Positions 25,785 through 34,715 of a stretch of DNA of 64,000 nt are shown piece by piece. The notes under the pieces are model-generated. The model saw only the letters and a program-made list of their open reading frames with translations. It did not search any database and was not told the origin of the DNA. How positions within the stretch are numbered: position 1 is the stretch's first letter; each line of letters begins with the position of its first letter. Source of the stretch: an uncultured Eggerthella sp. (lineage in GTDB: Bacteria; Actinomycetota; Coriobacteriia; Coriobacteriales; Eggerthellaceae); assembly GCA_905203045.1 (NCBI GenBank), contig CAJKUH010000008.1, positions 15,166 through 79,165 of the forward strand, read 5' to 3'. A program made the translations under genes and the position numbers.

Positions 25785-25791
25785 CGCAACC

Positions 25792-26796
25792 ATGAGTTTT
25801 CAGAAGGAAAAGATCGGCATCGTTTTGATGAACACGGGGTCGCCCGATTCGCCCGAACCGCACGACATTCGCCCGTACCTGATCGAATTCCTTTCCGACC
25901 GCAACCTTATCAAGGTGCCTCCGGTGATATGGCAGCCTATCCTGCGCCTGTTCATCGCCCGAACCAGGCCCAAGAAAACCTCACCGCGCTACCAACAGAT
26001 TTGGACGCCGGAGGGCTCGCCGCTCTTGGTGGAGTCGCTGGCTCAACGCGACGCCTTAAACGAGCGTCTTTCGCAAGCGGGAATCAGCGCACAGTGCGAA
26101 GTTGGCATGCGCTATGGCAATCCTACGGTTCACCAGGCGCTGGACTCGCTGGAAGCGGCAGGTTGCAAAACGGTTATCGCCTTGCCCCTGTTCCCGCAAA
26201 CCGCTTTCAGCACCGTGAAAACCTGTCGGGAATATGCTGAACAGTGCCTAGCGCAGCACCCTGCCCTTTCGCTCGACTCCGTTGTGAAGGGTTACTGCGA
26301 AAACCCCTTGTACACACAGGCACTTGCCGCCTGCGTTCAGGACGCGTGGGAATATCAGCCAGGCAGCAAGTTGCTGTTCTGCTTCCATTCCATCCCCCTT
26401 GCCGACATCGATGCGGGCGATACGTACGTAACGCAGATTGAGCAGGGGATGCAGCGCGTAACCCAGCTGCTGGGGATACCGGAAGAAGACTGGAGCATTG
26501 CCTACCATTCGCGCTTCGAAGACTCACGTGCCTGGGTTGCACCCCACCCCAAAACCACGCTTGCAAAATGGGCAGACGAAGGCGTTGGCCGCATTGCTCT
26601 GATGACGCCCGGCTTTGCCTCCGACTGCCTTGAATCGCTCTACGATATCAAGCATGTGACCTGCGATTACTTCAAAACTCTCTGCACTCAGCATGGACGC
26701 AGAGCCGATGTGACCTACATTCCCTGCTTAAACCATCGCAGCGACCATATCGACTTGCTGTTCGACGTGATAAGAAAAGTCATCGAAGAGCAGTAG
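25792..26796 (+). CDS. hemH: Ferrochelatase
   Basis: HemH inserts iron into a porphyrin (protoporphyrin or coproporphyrin) at the end of heme synthesis. This protein of about 334 residues shows LMNTGSPDSP at the N-terminus, the GMRYGNP loop, CFHSIPLAD with the active-site His, YHSRF, and PGFASDCLESLYDI with the conserved acidic residue. Length is normal. The longer open frame upstream runs through the promoter of the divergent ABC-F gene and is not credible. No other heme gene is in the window, so the source of the porphyrin cannot be judged. The start has no ribosome site, suggesting a leaderless message. Confidence 0.93.
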   Translation: MSFQKEKIGIVLMNTGSPDSPEPHDIRPYLIEFLSDRNLIKVPPVIWQPILRLFIARTRPKKTSPRYQQIWTPEGSPLLVESLAQRDALNERLSQAGISAQCEVGMRYGNPTVHQALDSLEAAGCKTVIALPLFPQTAFSTVKTCREYAEQCLAQHPALSLDSVVKGYCENPLYTQALAACVQDAWEYQPGSKLLFCFHSIPLADIDAGDTYVTQIEQGMQRVTQLLGIPEEDWSIAYHSRFEDSRAWVAPHPKTTLAKWADEGVGRIALMTPGFASDCLESLYDIKHVTCDYFKTLCTQHGRRADVTYIPCLNHRSDHIDLLFDVIRKVIEEQ

Positions 26797-26838
26797 CCGC
26801 GCCCGCTTGCGCACTCTACCAAACCCCATGGAAAAAGA

Positions 26839-26866
26839 AAGGCCCGCTCATAGAGCGGGCCTTCTA
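26839..26866. terminator. Bidirectional terminator between hemH and the usp gene
   Basis: AAGGCCCGCTC and GAGCGGGCCTT pair around a 3-base loop. It lies between the converging hemH and universal-stress genes with A-rich and T-rich flanks. Confidence 0.88.
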
Positions 26867-26889
26867 GACTGGATTCATTCCAGATCAGG

Positions 26890-27366
26890 TTATTTGATTA
26901 CAAGAACCGGCATCGGGGATTCACGCAGAACAGCGTAGGAAACAGAGCCAAGAACGCCGCGGATTGCGCCAAGGCCACGAGAGCCCATCACGATAAGGTC
27001 AGCCTTAACCTTTTCCGCATAACCAAGAATGTCAGCTGCAGGGGTGTAGCCCGGAATTACCTCGATGGTTGCCTTGTCGCCCAAGGAATCCAACGCATCG
27101 CCAATGCCTTCCTTTACCTTTTCGGTTTCTTCGGCAATGGTCTTGTTGTAAAGGGCCATGATGTCTTCAACGGAAAGCAGGTACTGTTGCGGATCGAACG
27201 AAGCGCTGTTGAAGTTTGCAGGAAGCTGGGCATTGGGATGAGTGGTTACAAACACCACATGAAGCTTTGCGGCCTCTTCGTCGCCAACGATTTCGGCAGC
27301 TTTCTTAACAGCGGCAAGCGCCTGATCGGAACCATCATATGCAACGACAACGTTTTCGAAAACCAT
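26890..27366 (-). CDS. Universal stress protein family
   Basis: This 158-residue UspA-fold protein begins VVVAYDGSDQAL and carries the ATP-binding G-2x-G-9x-G(S) pattern in GSRGLGAIRGVLGSVS near residues 130-145, so it should bind ATP. USPs help cells survive starvation, oxidative and other stress; the exact role differs between members. The last strand (SPMPVLVIK) is the normal C-terminus. It is a single-gene unit bounded by a terminator and a gene-free region. Confidence 0.93.
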   Translation of the reverse strand: MVFENVVVAYDGSDQALAAVKKAAEIVGDEEAAKLHVVFVTTHPNAQLPANFNSASFDPQQYLLSVEDIMALYNKTIAEETEKVKEGIGDALDSLGDKATIEVIPGYTPAADILGYAEKVKADLIVMGSRGLGAIRGVLGSVSYAVLRESPMPVLVIK

Positions 27367-27732
27367 TGTTACCCCTCCTTGTCGTGTTGCTGCAGGCCCT
27401 TTTGCATCGAATAGGCAAGACCTGCTTTCGATGTCTTAAGCATAACACGTTCACAGGATTCCGAACAGTATTCGAATTCGCTGAATCACCAGCTCAAAGC
27501 AAATGAATTGAAAATGTTAATAATCATTGCGCAACGCGGCGGACTCTTTAAACGTTTTGCTGCATCCCAACAGTGCACCGCCACTTGTCCCGTTTCCGCC
27601 AAACAGGCGGACCAAGCTCGTCGCACAAGGTACCCGATACGGCCCGCAGCACGCCCAAACAAGCAACCGCCTTTTGCCTTGATACACACTGCGCTCCCGC
27701 GCGCATGACAACCGCCCTCGCCGTAAAACAAG
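27367..27732. other. Gene-free stretch between usp and the TetR terminator
   Basis: Several short overlapping frames exist, but none has a ribosome site or a plausible product. The part nearest 27367-27480 is AT-richer and should hold the usp promoter. I see nothing else. Confidence 0.4.
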
Positions 27733-27768
27733 CAGGGCTCCCGGTTCTTGCATAAACCAGGAGCCCTG
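27733..27768 (-). terminator. Terminator of the TetR gene
   Basis: CAGGGCTCCC.GGTT pairs with AACC.GGAGCCCTG. On the minus strand the stem is followed by CTTGTTTTAC. Confidence 0.8.
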
Positions 27769-27803
27769 TAGCTAGTCGTGAAAGCCCTTTCGCGCCTACC
27801 TTG

Positions 27804-28475
27804 TTACTGCTTCAAGAAGCAGCCCGTCGATTCCAACGGCTCAAGCGCAAGTTCCATGTTCGGGTCGGTGGTGATGGAAAGCAAATAGGTTTTGATGGCT
27901 TCATCGACCTCATGTTCGATGTCGATATCGCCTTCGAACACGCACCAGTAGAACAGCAAACCCGTGGAAGCAGCAGCAATACGCAGCATGGCCTCGTCCA
28001 AGTCGATATCATCGCGCACCAGGCCTTGTTCAATGCCTTCCTCCAAGTAATTGCGCACCGAGGCGATGATGAAGTCGTCCTTAGCGTCACGATGCAGGAA
28101 GTCGAAGAACGGGTTGTGGTTCGAGGCGTACAAGCCGGAAACGAACTCCAAGCCCATATCTTTGCAGTACTCCACGTATGCGCGATACAGAATCAGGATG
28201 CGCTCGATAGGACCGTACTGTTTGCCCTCTTCAACTGCCTTTTCGCGATACGGCGCAAACGCATACTTCAGGTAGTAGGAGATGAGGTCTTCCTTGCCGC
28301 TGAACAGATTGTAGAAACTGCCCGTTGAAAGCCCCGCCTCGTCACAGATGTTGCGAACGGTAAGCTGCTTCATACCATCGCGGTTAACAAGCTTGATAGC
28401 GGCCTTCAACAACTTTTCACGCGTAACCTGAGCCCTTGTTTCATGTACAGAAACATACTGGTTCCGCCTTATCAT
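27804..28475 (-). CDS. TetR/AcrR family regulator
   Basis: This DNA-binding repressor of about 223 residues has the TetR helix-turn-helix at residues ~20-65: KLLKAAIKLVNRDG, then LTVRNICDEAGLSTGSFYNLFSGKEDL. The rest is the variable all-helical ligand domain. The ATG at 28475 is preceded by GGAAAGGGGA; longer starts have no ribosome site. No obvious target gene is adjacent, as both neighbours are housekeeping. A perfect GAACATGTTC palindrome at 28562-28571, upstream of its own start, is a candidate operator for autoregulation. Confidence 0.92.
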   Translation of the reverse strand: MIRRNQYVSVHETRAQVTREKLLKAAIKLVNRDGMKQLTVRNICDEAGLSTGSFYNLFSGKEDLISYYLKYAFAPYREKAVEEGKQYGPIERILILYRAYVEYCKDMGLEFVSGLYASNHNPFFDFLHRDAKDDFIIASVRNYLEEGIEQGLVRDDIDLDEAMLRIAAASTGLLFYWCVFEGDIDIEHEVDEAIKTYLLSITTDPNMELALEPLESTGCFLKQ

Positions 28476-28655
28476 GAGCAATCCCCTTTCCTGTTTTCGC
28501 ATTGCTCCACACCTTATCGTATTGCGGGGAACAGTGCGGCTTTCCTGCGGCCCGTTCAGAAAATGAACATGTTCTAACGGTGTTGTACCATAAATGAAGT
28601 GCAACTACCCACATTTGATTCGAGCTTTCCGCAAGCAGCTTCCCACAGGAAACAA

Positions 28656-28680
28656 ACGGGGGCGCAAGGCCCCCGTTCGA
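28656..28680 (-). terminator. Terminator of the clpC-cysS operon
   Basis: ACGGGGGC and GCCCCCGT pair around a 5-base loop and are followed on the minus strand by TTGTTT. Confidence 0.85.
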
Positions 28681-28688
28681 ACTGATTT

Positions 28689-30188
28689 CTATGCGCGGCT
28701 TACGCGTGCGCCCTGCGGCGTGTCTTCAACCACGTAGCCCAAATCGCCCAAGCGGTCGCGCACCGCATCGGCAAGAGCGAAGTTCTTTTCCTTGCGCGCC
28801 TCCGCACGACGGGCAAGCAGCGCCTCGATAGCGCCTTCGGCCCCATCGCCCTCAAAGTCGGCAAGCTCTGCCGCCAACGCCACAACCGCAGCAGCCGACT
28901 CGTCGGATTCTTCCGTTTCCTCAACGCGAACATCAACGCCCAGGACCGAAAGCAAGTCGGCCACCGCATCGGCACCGGCAAGCACCGTCTCAGCATCGAC
29001 GGTACCCACTTTGGCATCGGCAAGCATGGTATTGGCTTCGCCCACGAAGCCGAATACCGCGCCCAGGGCACCTGCCGTGTTGAAGTCGTCGTCCATTGCC
29101 TCGATGAACGAATCGCACATGGCATCCATCGCCGTACGGTACGCCGCCGCATCAAAGCCCTGCGTCTCGGGCTCGGGGTTCGCGCACAGCCATTCGGTGT
29201 TCTTCACGAAGTTCGTAATGCGACCCAACGCCGTTTCCGCTTCGCCCAAGCGCTCGTCGGAGAAATCCAAGGGGCTGCGGTAGTGCGTTTGCAACATCAG
29301 CATGCGCAGCACACGCGCGTCGGTGGTTTTCAGGATGTCACGCAGCAGAAGGAAGTTGCCCAACGATTTGGACATCTTCTCGTGGTTGATCTGCAACATG
29401 CCGCCATGCATCCAGTAGTTCGAGAAGGTGCAGCCAAACGCCGCTTCCGACTGCGCACGTTCGTTTTCATGATGAGGGAATGCCAAGTCAGCACCGCCAC
29501 CGTGGATATCGAACGGCAGGCCCAGGTACTTCTTCGACATGGCCGAGCACTCGATGTGCCAACCGGGGCGGCCCTTGCCCCACGGGGAATCCCACGAAGG
29601 CTCGCCGGGCTTAGCCGCTTTCCACAACGCGAAGTCGAGCGGATCGCGCTTGCGGTCTTCCAAGCCCTGGCCGTCGGCACGCAGCTCGCGATGGCCCGAT
29701 TCCATTTCATCGATGTTGCGGCCGGAAAGCTCGCCATAGCCTTTGTACGAGCGAACAGCGAAGTACACGTCGCCTTCCACCTCATAGGCATGACCGCCTT
29801 CTATGAGCTTTTCCACCAACGCAATCATCTCGTCGATTTCCTCGGTGGCGCGGGGGCGCACATCAGGGTCCATAACGCCGGCTGCGCGCATGTCGTCGAT
29901 GAACGCCTGCGCGTATTCGGCAGCCACCTCCGCGGCACTGCGTCCTTCTTCGTTCGCCTTCTTGATGATCTTGTCGTCGACGTCGGTGATGTTCTGCACG
30001 AACTTCACATCGAAGCCGCGCCAAATAAGGTAGCGGCGAATGGTGTCGAAGGAAATGAACGTGCGTGCGTTGCCGATATGGATGTAGTTGTACACCGTGG
30101 GACCGCACACGTACATGTTCACCTTGCCGTCGTTGACCGGGACGAAGGGACGCTTTTCGCGTGCTTTGGTGTCGTAAATCTTGATCAT
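28689..30188 (-). CDS. cysS: Cysteinyl-tRNA synthetase
   Basis: This class I synthetase of 499 residues charges tRNA-Cys. The signature motifs are CGPTVYN followed by HIGNARTF (the HIGH box) and EKMSKSLGN (the KMSKS box), with WHIECSAM in between providing zinc ligands. The C-terminal region contains Ala-rich stretches, slightly longer than in E. coli CysS. It is the last gene of clpC-ispD-ispF-cysS, a gene order that echoes the clpC to cysS region of low-GC Gram-positive bacteria. Confidence 0.96.
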   Translation of the reverse strand: MIKIYDTKAREKRPFVPVNDGKVNMYVCGPTVYNYIHIGNARTFISFDTIRRYLIWRGFDVKFVQNITDVDDKIIKKANEEGRSAAEVAAEYAQAFIDDMRAAGVMDPDVRPRATEEIDEMIALVEKLIEGGHAYEVEGDVYFAVRSYKGYGELSGRNIDEMESGHRELRADGQGLEDRKRDPLDFALWKAAKPGEPSWDSPWGKGRPGWHIECSAMSKKYLGLPFDIHGGGADLAFPHHENERAQSEAAFGCTFSNYWMHGGMLQINHEKMSKSLGNFLLLRDILKTTDARVLRMLMLQTHYRSPLDFSDERLGEAETALGRITNFVKNTEWLCANPEPETQGFDAAAYRTAMDAMCDSFIEAMDDDFNTAGALGAVFGFVGEANTMLADAKVGTVDAETVLAGADAVADLLSVLGVDVRVEETEESDESAAAVVALAAELADFEGDGAEGAIEALLARRAEARKEKNFALADAVRDRLGDLGYVVEDTPQGARVSRA

Positions 30189-30264
30189 GCGATCTCCTTG
30201 AAACAGCGAAGCGCGCCAGGATGCGGCGCGCGGATCATACCAACCGAAGGGCCCTTATGCGGGC

Positions 30265-30774
30265 TTAGCTACATCGGCAAACCAATGCCACCGCTTGCGC
30301 GGATATTCCCTCTTCACGGCCCTCGAAGCCCAAATGCTCGGTCGTGGTTGCCTTCACACCCAGGTTTTCGACGGGAACGCCGCACGCTTTCGCGAGGTTT
30401 TCGCGCATCTGGTCGCGATAGGGGGAAAGCTTCGGTGCCTGCGCGGCAATAACGCAGTCGATGTCCACGATGGAAAAGCCCTGTTCGCGAACAAGGTTCG
30501 CCACGGCAGCCAGGAGCTTCAGGGAATCGGCACCTTCATAGGCTGGGTCGGTATCGGGGAACAGCTTGCCGATATCACCGCCGCGAATGGCACCCAAAAG
30601 GGCATCGGCTACGGCATGGGCCAGGACGTCGGCATCAGAATGACCCAAAAGCCCCTGATGATGGGGAATCTCCACACCACCTAAAATCAACTTGCGGTTG
30701 GGCGCGAACGCATGCACGTCCATGCCCAGCCCCACGCGCATCGCGGCAGGGGAAACGTGGTTCTGCTCGGTCAC
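30265..30774 (-). CDS. ispF: 2-C-methyl-D-erythritol 2,4-cyclodiphosphate synthase
   Basis: IspF makes the cyclic diphosphate of the MEP isoprenoid route. This 169-residue protein has the zinc-binding GMDVHAF near the N-terminus, HSDADVLAHAVADALLGA with the second metal ligands, GDIGKLFPDTDP, and a C-terminal TTEHLGFEGREEGI, all typical. It begins at a GTG seven bases after the ispD stop, with GAGGAG inside the end of ispD, so the two are translationally coupled, as in many bacteria that carry them as neighbours. Confidence 0.96.
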   Translation of the reverse strand: MTEQNHVSPAAMRVGLGMDVHAFAPNRKLILGGVEIPHHQGLLGHSDADVLAHAVADALLGAIRGGDIGKLFPDTDPAYEGADSLKLLAAVANLVREQGFSIVDIDCVIAAQAPKLSPYRDQMRENLAKACGVPVENLGVKATTTEHLGFEGREEGISAQAVALVCRCS

Positions 30775-30781
30775 TGCGGGG

Positions 30782-31624
30782 TTACTCCTCTCGGCGATCT
30801 TCGATTGCCGCGCGGACTGCTGCGGAAATGATCAGGTAATCTTCGGGAACGGTGAGCTTGATGTTGTCGCGCTTGCCTTCCACCATGAGCACGCGCCCGC
30901 CCAAACGCTCGATAAGCGAAGAGTCGTCGGTACCCACAAAGCCGTCGGACAGGGCCGAAGCATGGGCGCGGCGGTAAATGCCGGCGCGGAAAATCTGCGG
31001 GGTTTGCGCATTCCAGAACACGGAACGGTCGGGCGTGCCCACCACAACGCCGTTTTCAACAACCTTCAACGTGTCGATGGAGGGGTGCCCCACCAACGCG
31101 CCATCGCAGTCGATGTTGCCCTTGATGGTGCTGATAGTGTGCTCGATCAGCTCTTTGGTGATAAGGGGACGTGCGCCGTCATGCAGCATGACGAACTCGT
31201 ATTCCTCGGGCACCAGTTCCAAGCCCGAGAAAGCAGATTCCTGGCGAATGGAACCCGCCGGCGCCATAACGATGGGCGTCACAAACGGGAACGGGTCGAT
31301 TGCCGTGGCAAGGTATTCGCTCATGCGATCCTCGGGGCACACGATAACGATAAGGCCCACGTCGCCCACGGCGTCGAACACTTCAGCGGAACGGGTGAGA
31401 ATGGGCTTGCCGGCGATTTCAACCAGCTGCTTGCCGCCTTCGTGGCCGAAGCGCTCGCCACTGCCGCCCGCCAGGATGATGGCGGCAGTTTTGGGGTTCT
31501 TATCGACGACACCCTCAAGGCGGGGTTCCGCCTTGAGGGCATCGAAATTCACATCGTCGAACATGGCCATGGCGTGCTCAAGCACGGAAGGGGCAAAAAT
31601 CGGATCGATGGTTTTATCAGTCAT
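30782..31624 (-). CDS. ispD: 2-C-methyl-D-erythritol 4-phosphate cytidylyltransferase
   Basis: IspD joins CTP to methylerythritol phosphate. The catalytic domain begins at about residue 49 with TAAIILAGGSGERFG and has the active-site Arg and the Lys of GGKQLVE (the usual PKQ reads GKQ). AHASALSDGFVGTDDSSLIE and the C-terminal KLTVPEDYLI are typical. The first ~48 residues are an extra N-terminal extension absent from E. coli IspD; it is acidic and not recognisable. The start could lie further in, but the upstream ATG is the only one near the operon junction. It lies 57 bases after clpC. Confidence 0.93.
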   Translation of the reverse strand: MTDKTIDPIFAPSVLEHAMAMFDDVNFDALKAEPRLEGVVDKNPKTAAIILAGGSGERFGHEGGKQLVEIAGKPILTRSAEVFDAVGDVGLIVIVCPEDRMSEYLATAIDPFPFVTPIVMAPAGSIRQESAFSGLELVPEEYEFVMLHDGARPLITKELIEHTISTIKGNIDCDGALVGHPSIDTLKVVENGVVVGTPDRSVFWNAQTPQIFRAGIYRRAHASALSDGFVGTDDSSLIERLGGRVLMVEGKRDNIKLTVPEDYLIISAAVRAAIEDRREE

Positions 31625-31681
31625 GACAGCTCCTGTACACCTGGTGCGGAATCAGAGCCGCAGCGCTGGTGCACGTCGGGC

Positions 31682-34252
31682 TCAGTCGGCTGCCTGGCCT
31701 CCTGCGGAAGAGCCGCCGCGCGAGGAAAGCCCCGCGTGACCAAGATCATAGCCGGCAAGAAGCAATTCAGCCTCGGCAGCTATGGTATCACGCTTGCGCG
31801 GTGCCGGGATAGAGCCGGTGCCCGCGTTGAACACGAGTTTGCCATCTTCCACATCCACGTCGATAACCGAGCCGCTGGTCCAACGACCTTCCAGGATCTG
31901 CTCGGAAAGCGGATCCTCGATAAGGCGCTGGATGGCGCGACGCAGCGGACGGGCGCCGAAGGAAAGGTCGGTGCCTTCCTTGGCAACGAAGCGCGCTGCT
32001 TCGGGCGTCAGGTTGATGGTCATGTTCTGCTCGATCAGGCGCTCGCGCAAATCGGCAACCATCAGGTCGACGATCTTCACGATCTCTTCCTCGGTCAGGC
32101 TCTTGAACACGATGATCTCGTCGATGCGGTTCAGGAACTCGGGGCGGAAGAGCTTCTTCACCTCGCCCATTACGCGCTGCTTCATTTCCTTGTCGTCCAT
32201 GCCGCCGTTGGCGTTGGACGTGAAGCCCAAAGGCGCGCTGGTGGTGATTTCACGTGCGCCGACGTTCGAGGTCATGATGATAACCGTGTTGCGGAAATCA
32301 ACCACGCGTCCCTGCGAGTCGGTAAGGCGACCTTCCTCCAGGATTTGAAGCAGGATGTTGAACACATCGGGGTGCGCCTTCTCGATTTCGTCGAACAGCA
32401 CAACCGAGTACGGACGCTGACGCACTGCCGTGGTAAGCTGACCGCCCTCGTCGTAGCCCACATATCCCGGAGGCGAGCCAACCAGGCGCGAAACCGAGTG
32501 CTTTTCCATGTACTCGGACATGTCGAAGGAGATAAGCGCATCCTCGGAATTGAAGAGGAATTCCGCCAACGCCTTCGATAGCTCGGTTTTGCCCACGCCC
32601 GAAGGGCCCAGGAAGATGAACGAGCCAGCAGGACGCTTCGGGTCTTTCAGGCCCGAACGCGAACGACGGATGGCCTTGGAAAGCGCGGTTACCGCTTCGT
32701 CCTGGCCGATTACGCGCTCGTGCAGCACCTGTTCCATGCGCAACAGCTTTTCGGTTTCGGCCTCGGTGAGGTTGGAAACGGGCACGCCCGTGGTCATGGA
32801 AACCACGTCGGCTACGTCTTCTACCGATACCTCGTGCACGGCGTTGCTGTTCTTTTCCTCCCAGGCCTTCTGCGCCTCGTCGCGCTTGTTCTGCAGCTCG
32901 ACTTCCTTTTCATGCAGGGTGTCGGCGCGCTTGAAGTCCTGCTTGGCGATGGCGTCGTCTTTCTGGTTGCGAACGCTGCGCAGCTCGTCGGCGATCTTCT
33001 GCACCTCTTCGGGCAGCACCATATTGCGGATGCGCATGCGGGCACCGGCTTCGTCGAGCACGTCGATGGCCTTGTCGGGCAGGAAGCGGTCCTGGATGTA
33101 GCGGTCGGAAAGGCTTACGGCAGCGTGCAGCGCTTCGTCGGTGAAGTGCACATGATGGTGTGCCTCGTAGCGATCGCGCAGGCCTTCCAGGATGCGCACT
33201 GCCTGCTCTTCGCTCGGCTCCTTCACCAACACGGTTTGGAAGCGGCGCTCGAAAGCGGAGTCCTTTTCCAGGTGCTTGCGGTACTCGTCGAGCGTGGTTG
33301 CGCCGATGATTTGGATTTCGCCACGGGACAGCGGCGGCTTCAGGATGGCAGCGGCGTCGATAGAGCCTTCTGCCGCGCCGGCGCCGATGAGCGTGTGCAG
33401 CTCGTCGATGAACAGGATGATGTCGCCCGCCTGCTCAACTTCCTTGATGCACTTCTTCAGGCGCTCTTCGAATTCGCCACGGTACTTCGAGCCGGCAACC
33501 AACGCCGAAACATCGAGCGTCACGATGCGCATGTTGCGGATGATGTCGGGTACCTGATCGGCCACGATAAGCTGCGCCAGGCCTTCGGCGATGGCGGTTT
33601 TGCCCACGCCCGGTTCGCCGATAAGCAGCGGGTTGTTCTTCTGGCGGCGGGAAAGGATCTGCATCACGCGCTCGATTTCGCCCGCACGGCCGATAACCGG
33701 GTCGAGTTTGCCGTCCTTTGCCTTCTTGGTAAGGTCGGTGCCGAATTCCTTCAGCATGCTATCCGATGCGTTTGAGCTGGGGTCGAAGTTGGTAGCGCCT
33801 GCGAACACCGCTGACTGGCCCACCATATCGTTCAGGGAAGAGCGAATAGCATCGCCTTCCACGCCCATGTTGCGCAGCACGTCGATAGCCGTGCCTTCGC
33901 CTTCGCGCACAATGCCCAACAGCAGATGCTCGGTAGAGATGTAGCTCTTCCCCATCTGCATGGCTTCGCGCAGCGAGTTTTCCAGCACGCGCTTCACGCG
34001 CGGGGTGAAGCTCAAGTGACCCGACACATCGGCGGTGTCGTCGCCCTTCACCAGCTGGCGCACGCATTCCAGGGCAGCATCGTAGGTAACGCCCAAATGG
34101 TCGAGCGTCTGCGCCGCCAACCCATCCTTTTCCTTCAGCAAGGCCAGAAGCACGTGCTCGGTGCCCACGTAAGGCTGGTGCAACGCACGCGCCTCTTCCT
34201 GGGCAAGCACCAGCACCTTCCTGGCCTTGTCGGTAAACTTGTCGAAGGACAT
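31682..34252 (-). CDS. clpC: Clp protease ATPase subunit ClpC
   Basis: ClpC unfolds proteins and feeds them to ClpP. This 856-residue protein has two N-terminal Clp_N repeats (~1-150), AAA+ module 1 ([20 protein letters not shown]), a middle domain with a UVR-like stretch near 415-460, AAA+ module 2 ([19 protein letters not shown]) and the ClpC-type C-terminus. A CIRCE operator precedes it, so HrcA is the likely repressor. It heads the operon clpC-ispD-ispF-cysS. Adapter and clpP genes are not in the window. Confidence 0.95.
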   Translation of the reverse strand: MSFDKFTDKARKVLVLAQEEARALHQPYVGTEHVLLALLKEKDGLAAQTLDHLGVTYDAALECVRQLVKGDDTADVSGHLSFTPRVKRVLENSLREAMQMGKSYISTEHLLLGIVREGEGTAIDVLRNMGVEGDAIRSSLNDMVGQSAVFAGATNFDPSSNASDSMLKEFGTDLTKKAKDGKLDPVIGRAGEIERVMQILSRRQKNNPLLIGEPGVGKTAIAEGLAQLIVADQVPDIIRNMRIVTLDVSALVAGSKYRGEFEERLKKCIKEVEQAGDIILFIDELHTLIGAGAAEGSIDAAAILKPPLSRGEIQIIGATTLDEYRKHLEKDSAFERRFQTVLVKEPSEEQAVRILEGLRDRYEAHHHVHFTDEALHAAVSLSDRYIQDRFLPDKAIDVLDEAGARMRIRNMVLPEEVQKIADELRSVRNQKDDAIAKQDFKRADTLHEKEVELQNKRDEAQKAWEEKNSNAVHEVSVEDVADVVSMTTGVPVSNLTEAETEKLLRMEQVLHERVIGQDEAVTALSKAIRRSRSGLKDPKRPAGSFIFLGPSGVGKTELSKALAEFLFNSEDALISFDMSEYMEKHSVSRLVGSPPGYVGYDEGGQLTTAVRQRPYSVVLFDEIEKAHPDVFNILLQILEEGRLTDSQGRVVDFRNTVIIMTSNVGAREITTSAPLGFTSNANGGMDDKEMKQRVMGEVKKLFRPEFLNRIDEIIVFKSLTEEEIVKIVDLMVADLRERLIEQNMTINLTPEAARFVAKEGTDLSFGARPLRRAIQRLIEDPLSEQILEGRWTSGSVIDVDVEDGKLVFNAGTGSIPAPRKRDTIAAEAELLLAGYDLGHAGLSSRGGSSAGGQAAD

Positions 34253-34296
34253 ATAAGCCTCGATTCTCTCGGCAAGTAGTCTGATTCTCGATTATG

Positions 34297-34323
34297 CTAG
34301 CACTCAAATAACCTGAGTGCTAA
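34297..34323. promoter_or_regulatory. CIRCE operator (HrcA site) upstream of clpC
   Basis: TAGCACTC and GAGTGCTA flank a 9-base spacer, matching the CIRCE consensus TTAGCACTC-N9-GAGTGCTAA except for the first base of the left arm. It lies 45 bases before the clpC start, where an HrcA repressor would block transcription until heat stress. Confidence 0.92.
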
Positions 34324-34383
34324 CCCGTTAACAATCTGTAGCCAGAATGAACTTTCAAGCAGAATGTTTTCTAGGGTAAACGA

Positions 34384-34410
34384 AAAAGGCACTCCTAAAG
34401 AGCGCCTTTA
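34384..34410 (-). terminator. Terminator between lysS and clpC
   Basis: On the minus strand AAAGGCGCTC pairs with GAGTGCCTTT and is followed by TTCG with T-rich sequence. It closes the greA-lysS unit beyond element B2. Confidence 0.75.
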
Positions 34411-34482
34411 CTGAACCCCCATTTTCAAATGAAGCTGCACGTGCCTGCAAAACCTAGCCGAACAATCGCGTCATCAATGCAT

Positions 34483-34642
34483 AACAGCGAGCGTGTCCCT
34501 GGCGAGTGCAGATGGTGGGAAAACGGGCGCTAGGCGTGCTCTGCACGTCAAGCCCATTTGGACCGCCAGCTGTGCCGCCAGGGGTACACGCAGCGTCATC
34601 GCGTCTCATGTGAGAGTTGCGTTGTTCGTAGAACAACGCAAC
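34483..34642 (+). repeat. Structured element B, copy B2
   Basis: AACAGCGAGCG, stem GTGTCCCTGGCG, GAGTGCAG, an inner hairpin, TGTGCC, the returning stem CGCCAGGGGTACACGC, AGCGTCATCGCGT, and the terminal hairpin GCGTTGTTC-GTA-GAACAACGC. It is antisense to lysS and lies beyond the lysS 3' end. A separate hairpin (CCCCGCC-GCGA-GGCGGGG) follows at 34653-34670. Confidence 0.78.
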
Positions 34643-34715
34643 TACCTGCTTCCCCGCCGCGAGGCGGGGTGCTGCTGTTCCGCAGGAATCCCGCAATACT
34701 TACTCAGCTGAAACC

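Noticed and set aside
24225..26240. 671-codon open frame antisense to the ABC-F gene
   Set aside because: It mirrors the ABC-F coding frame, has no recognisable domain and runs through two gene starts.
30692..32581. 629-codon open frame antisense to ispD and clpC
   Set aside because: A shadow of well-defined genes on the other strand with His/Arg-rich nonsense composition.
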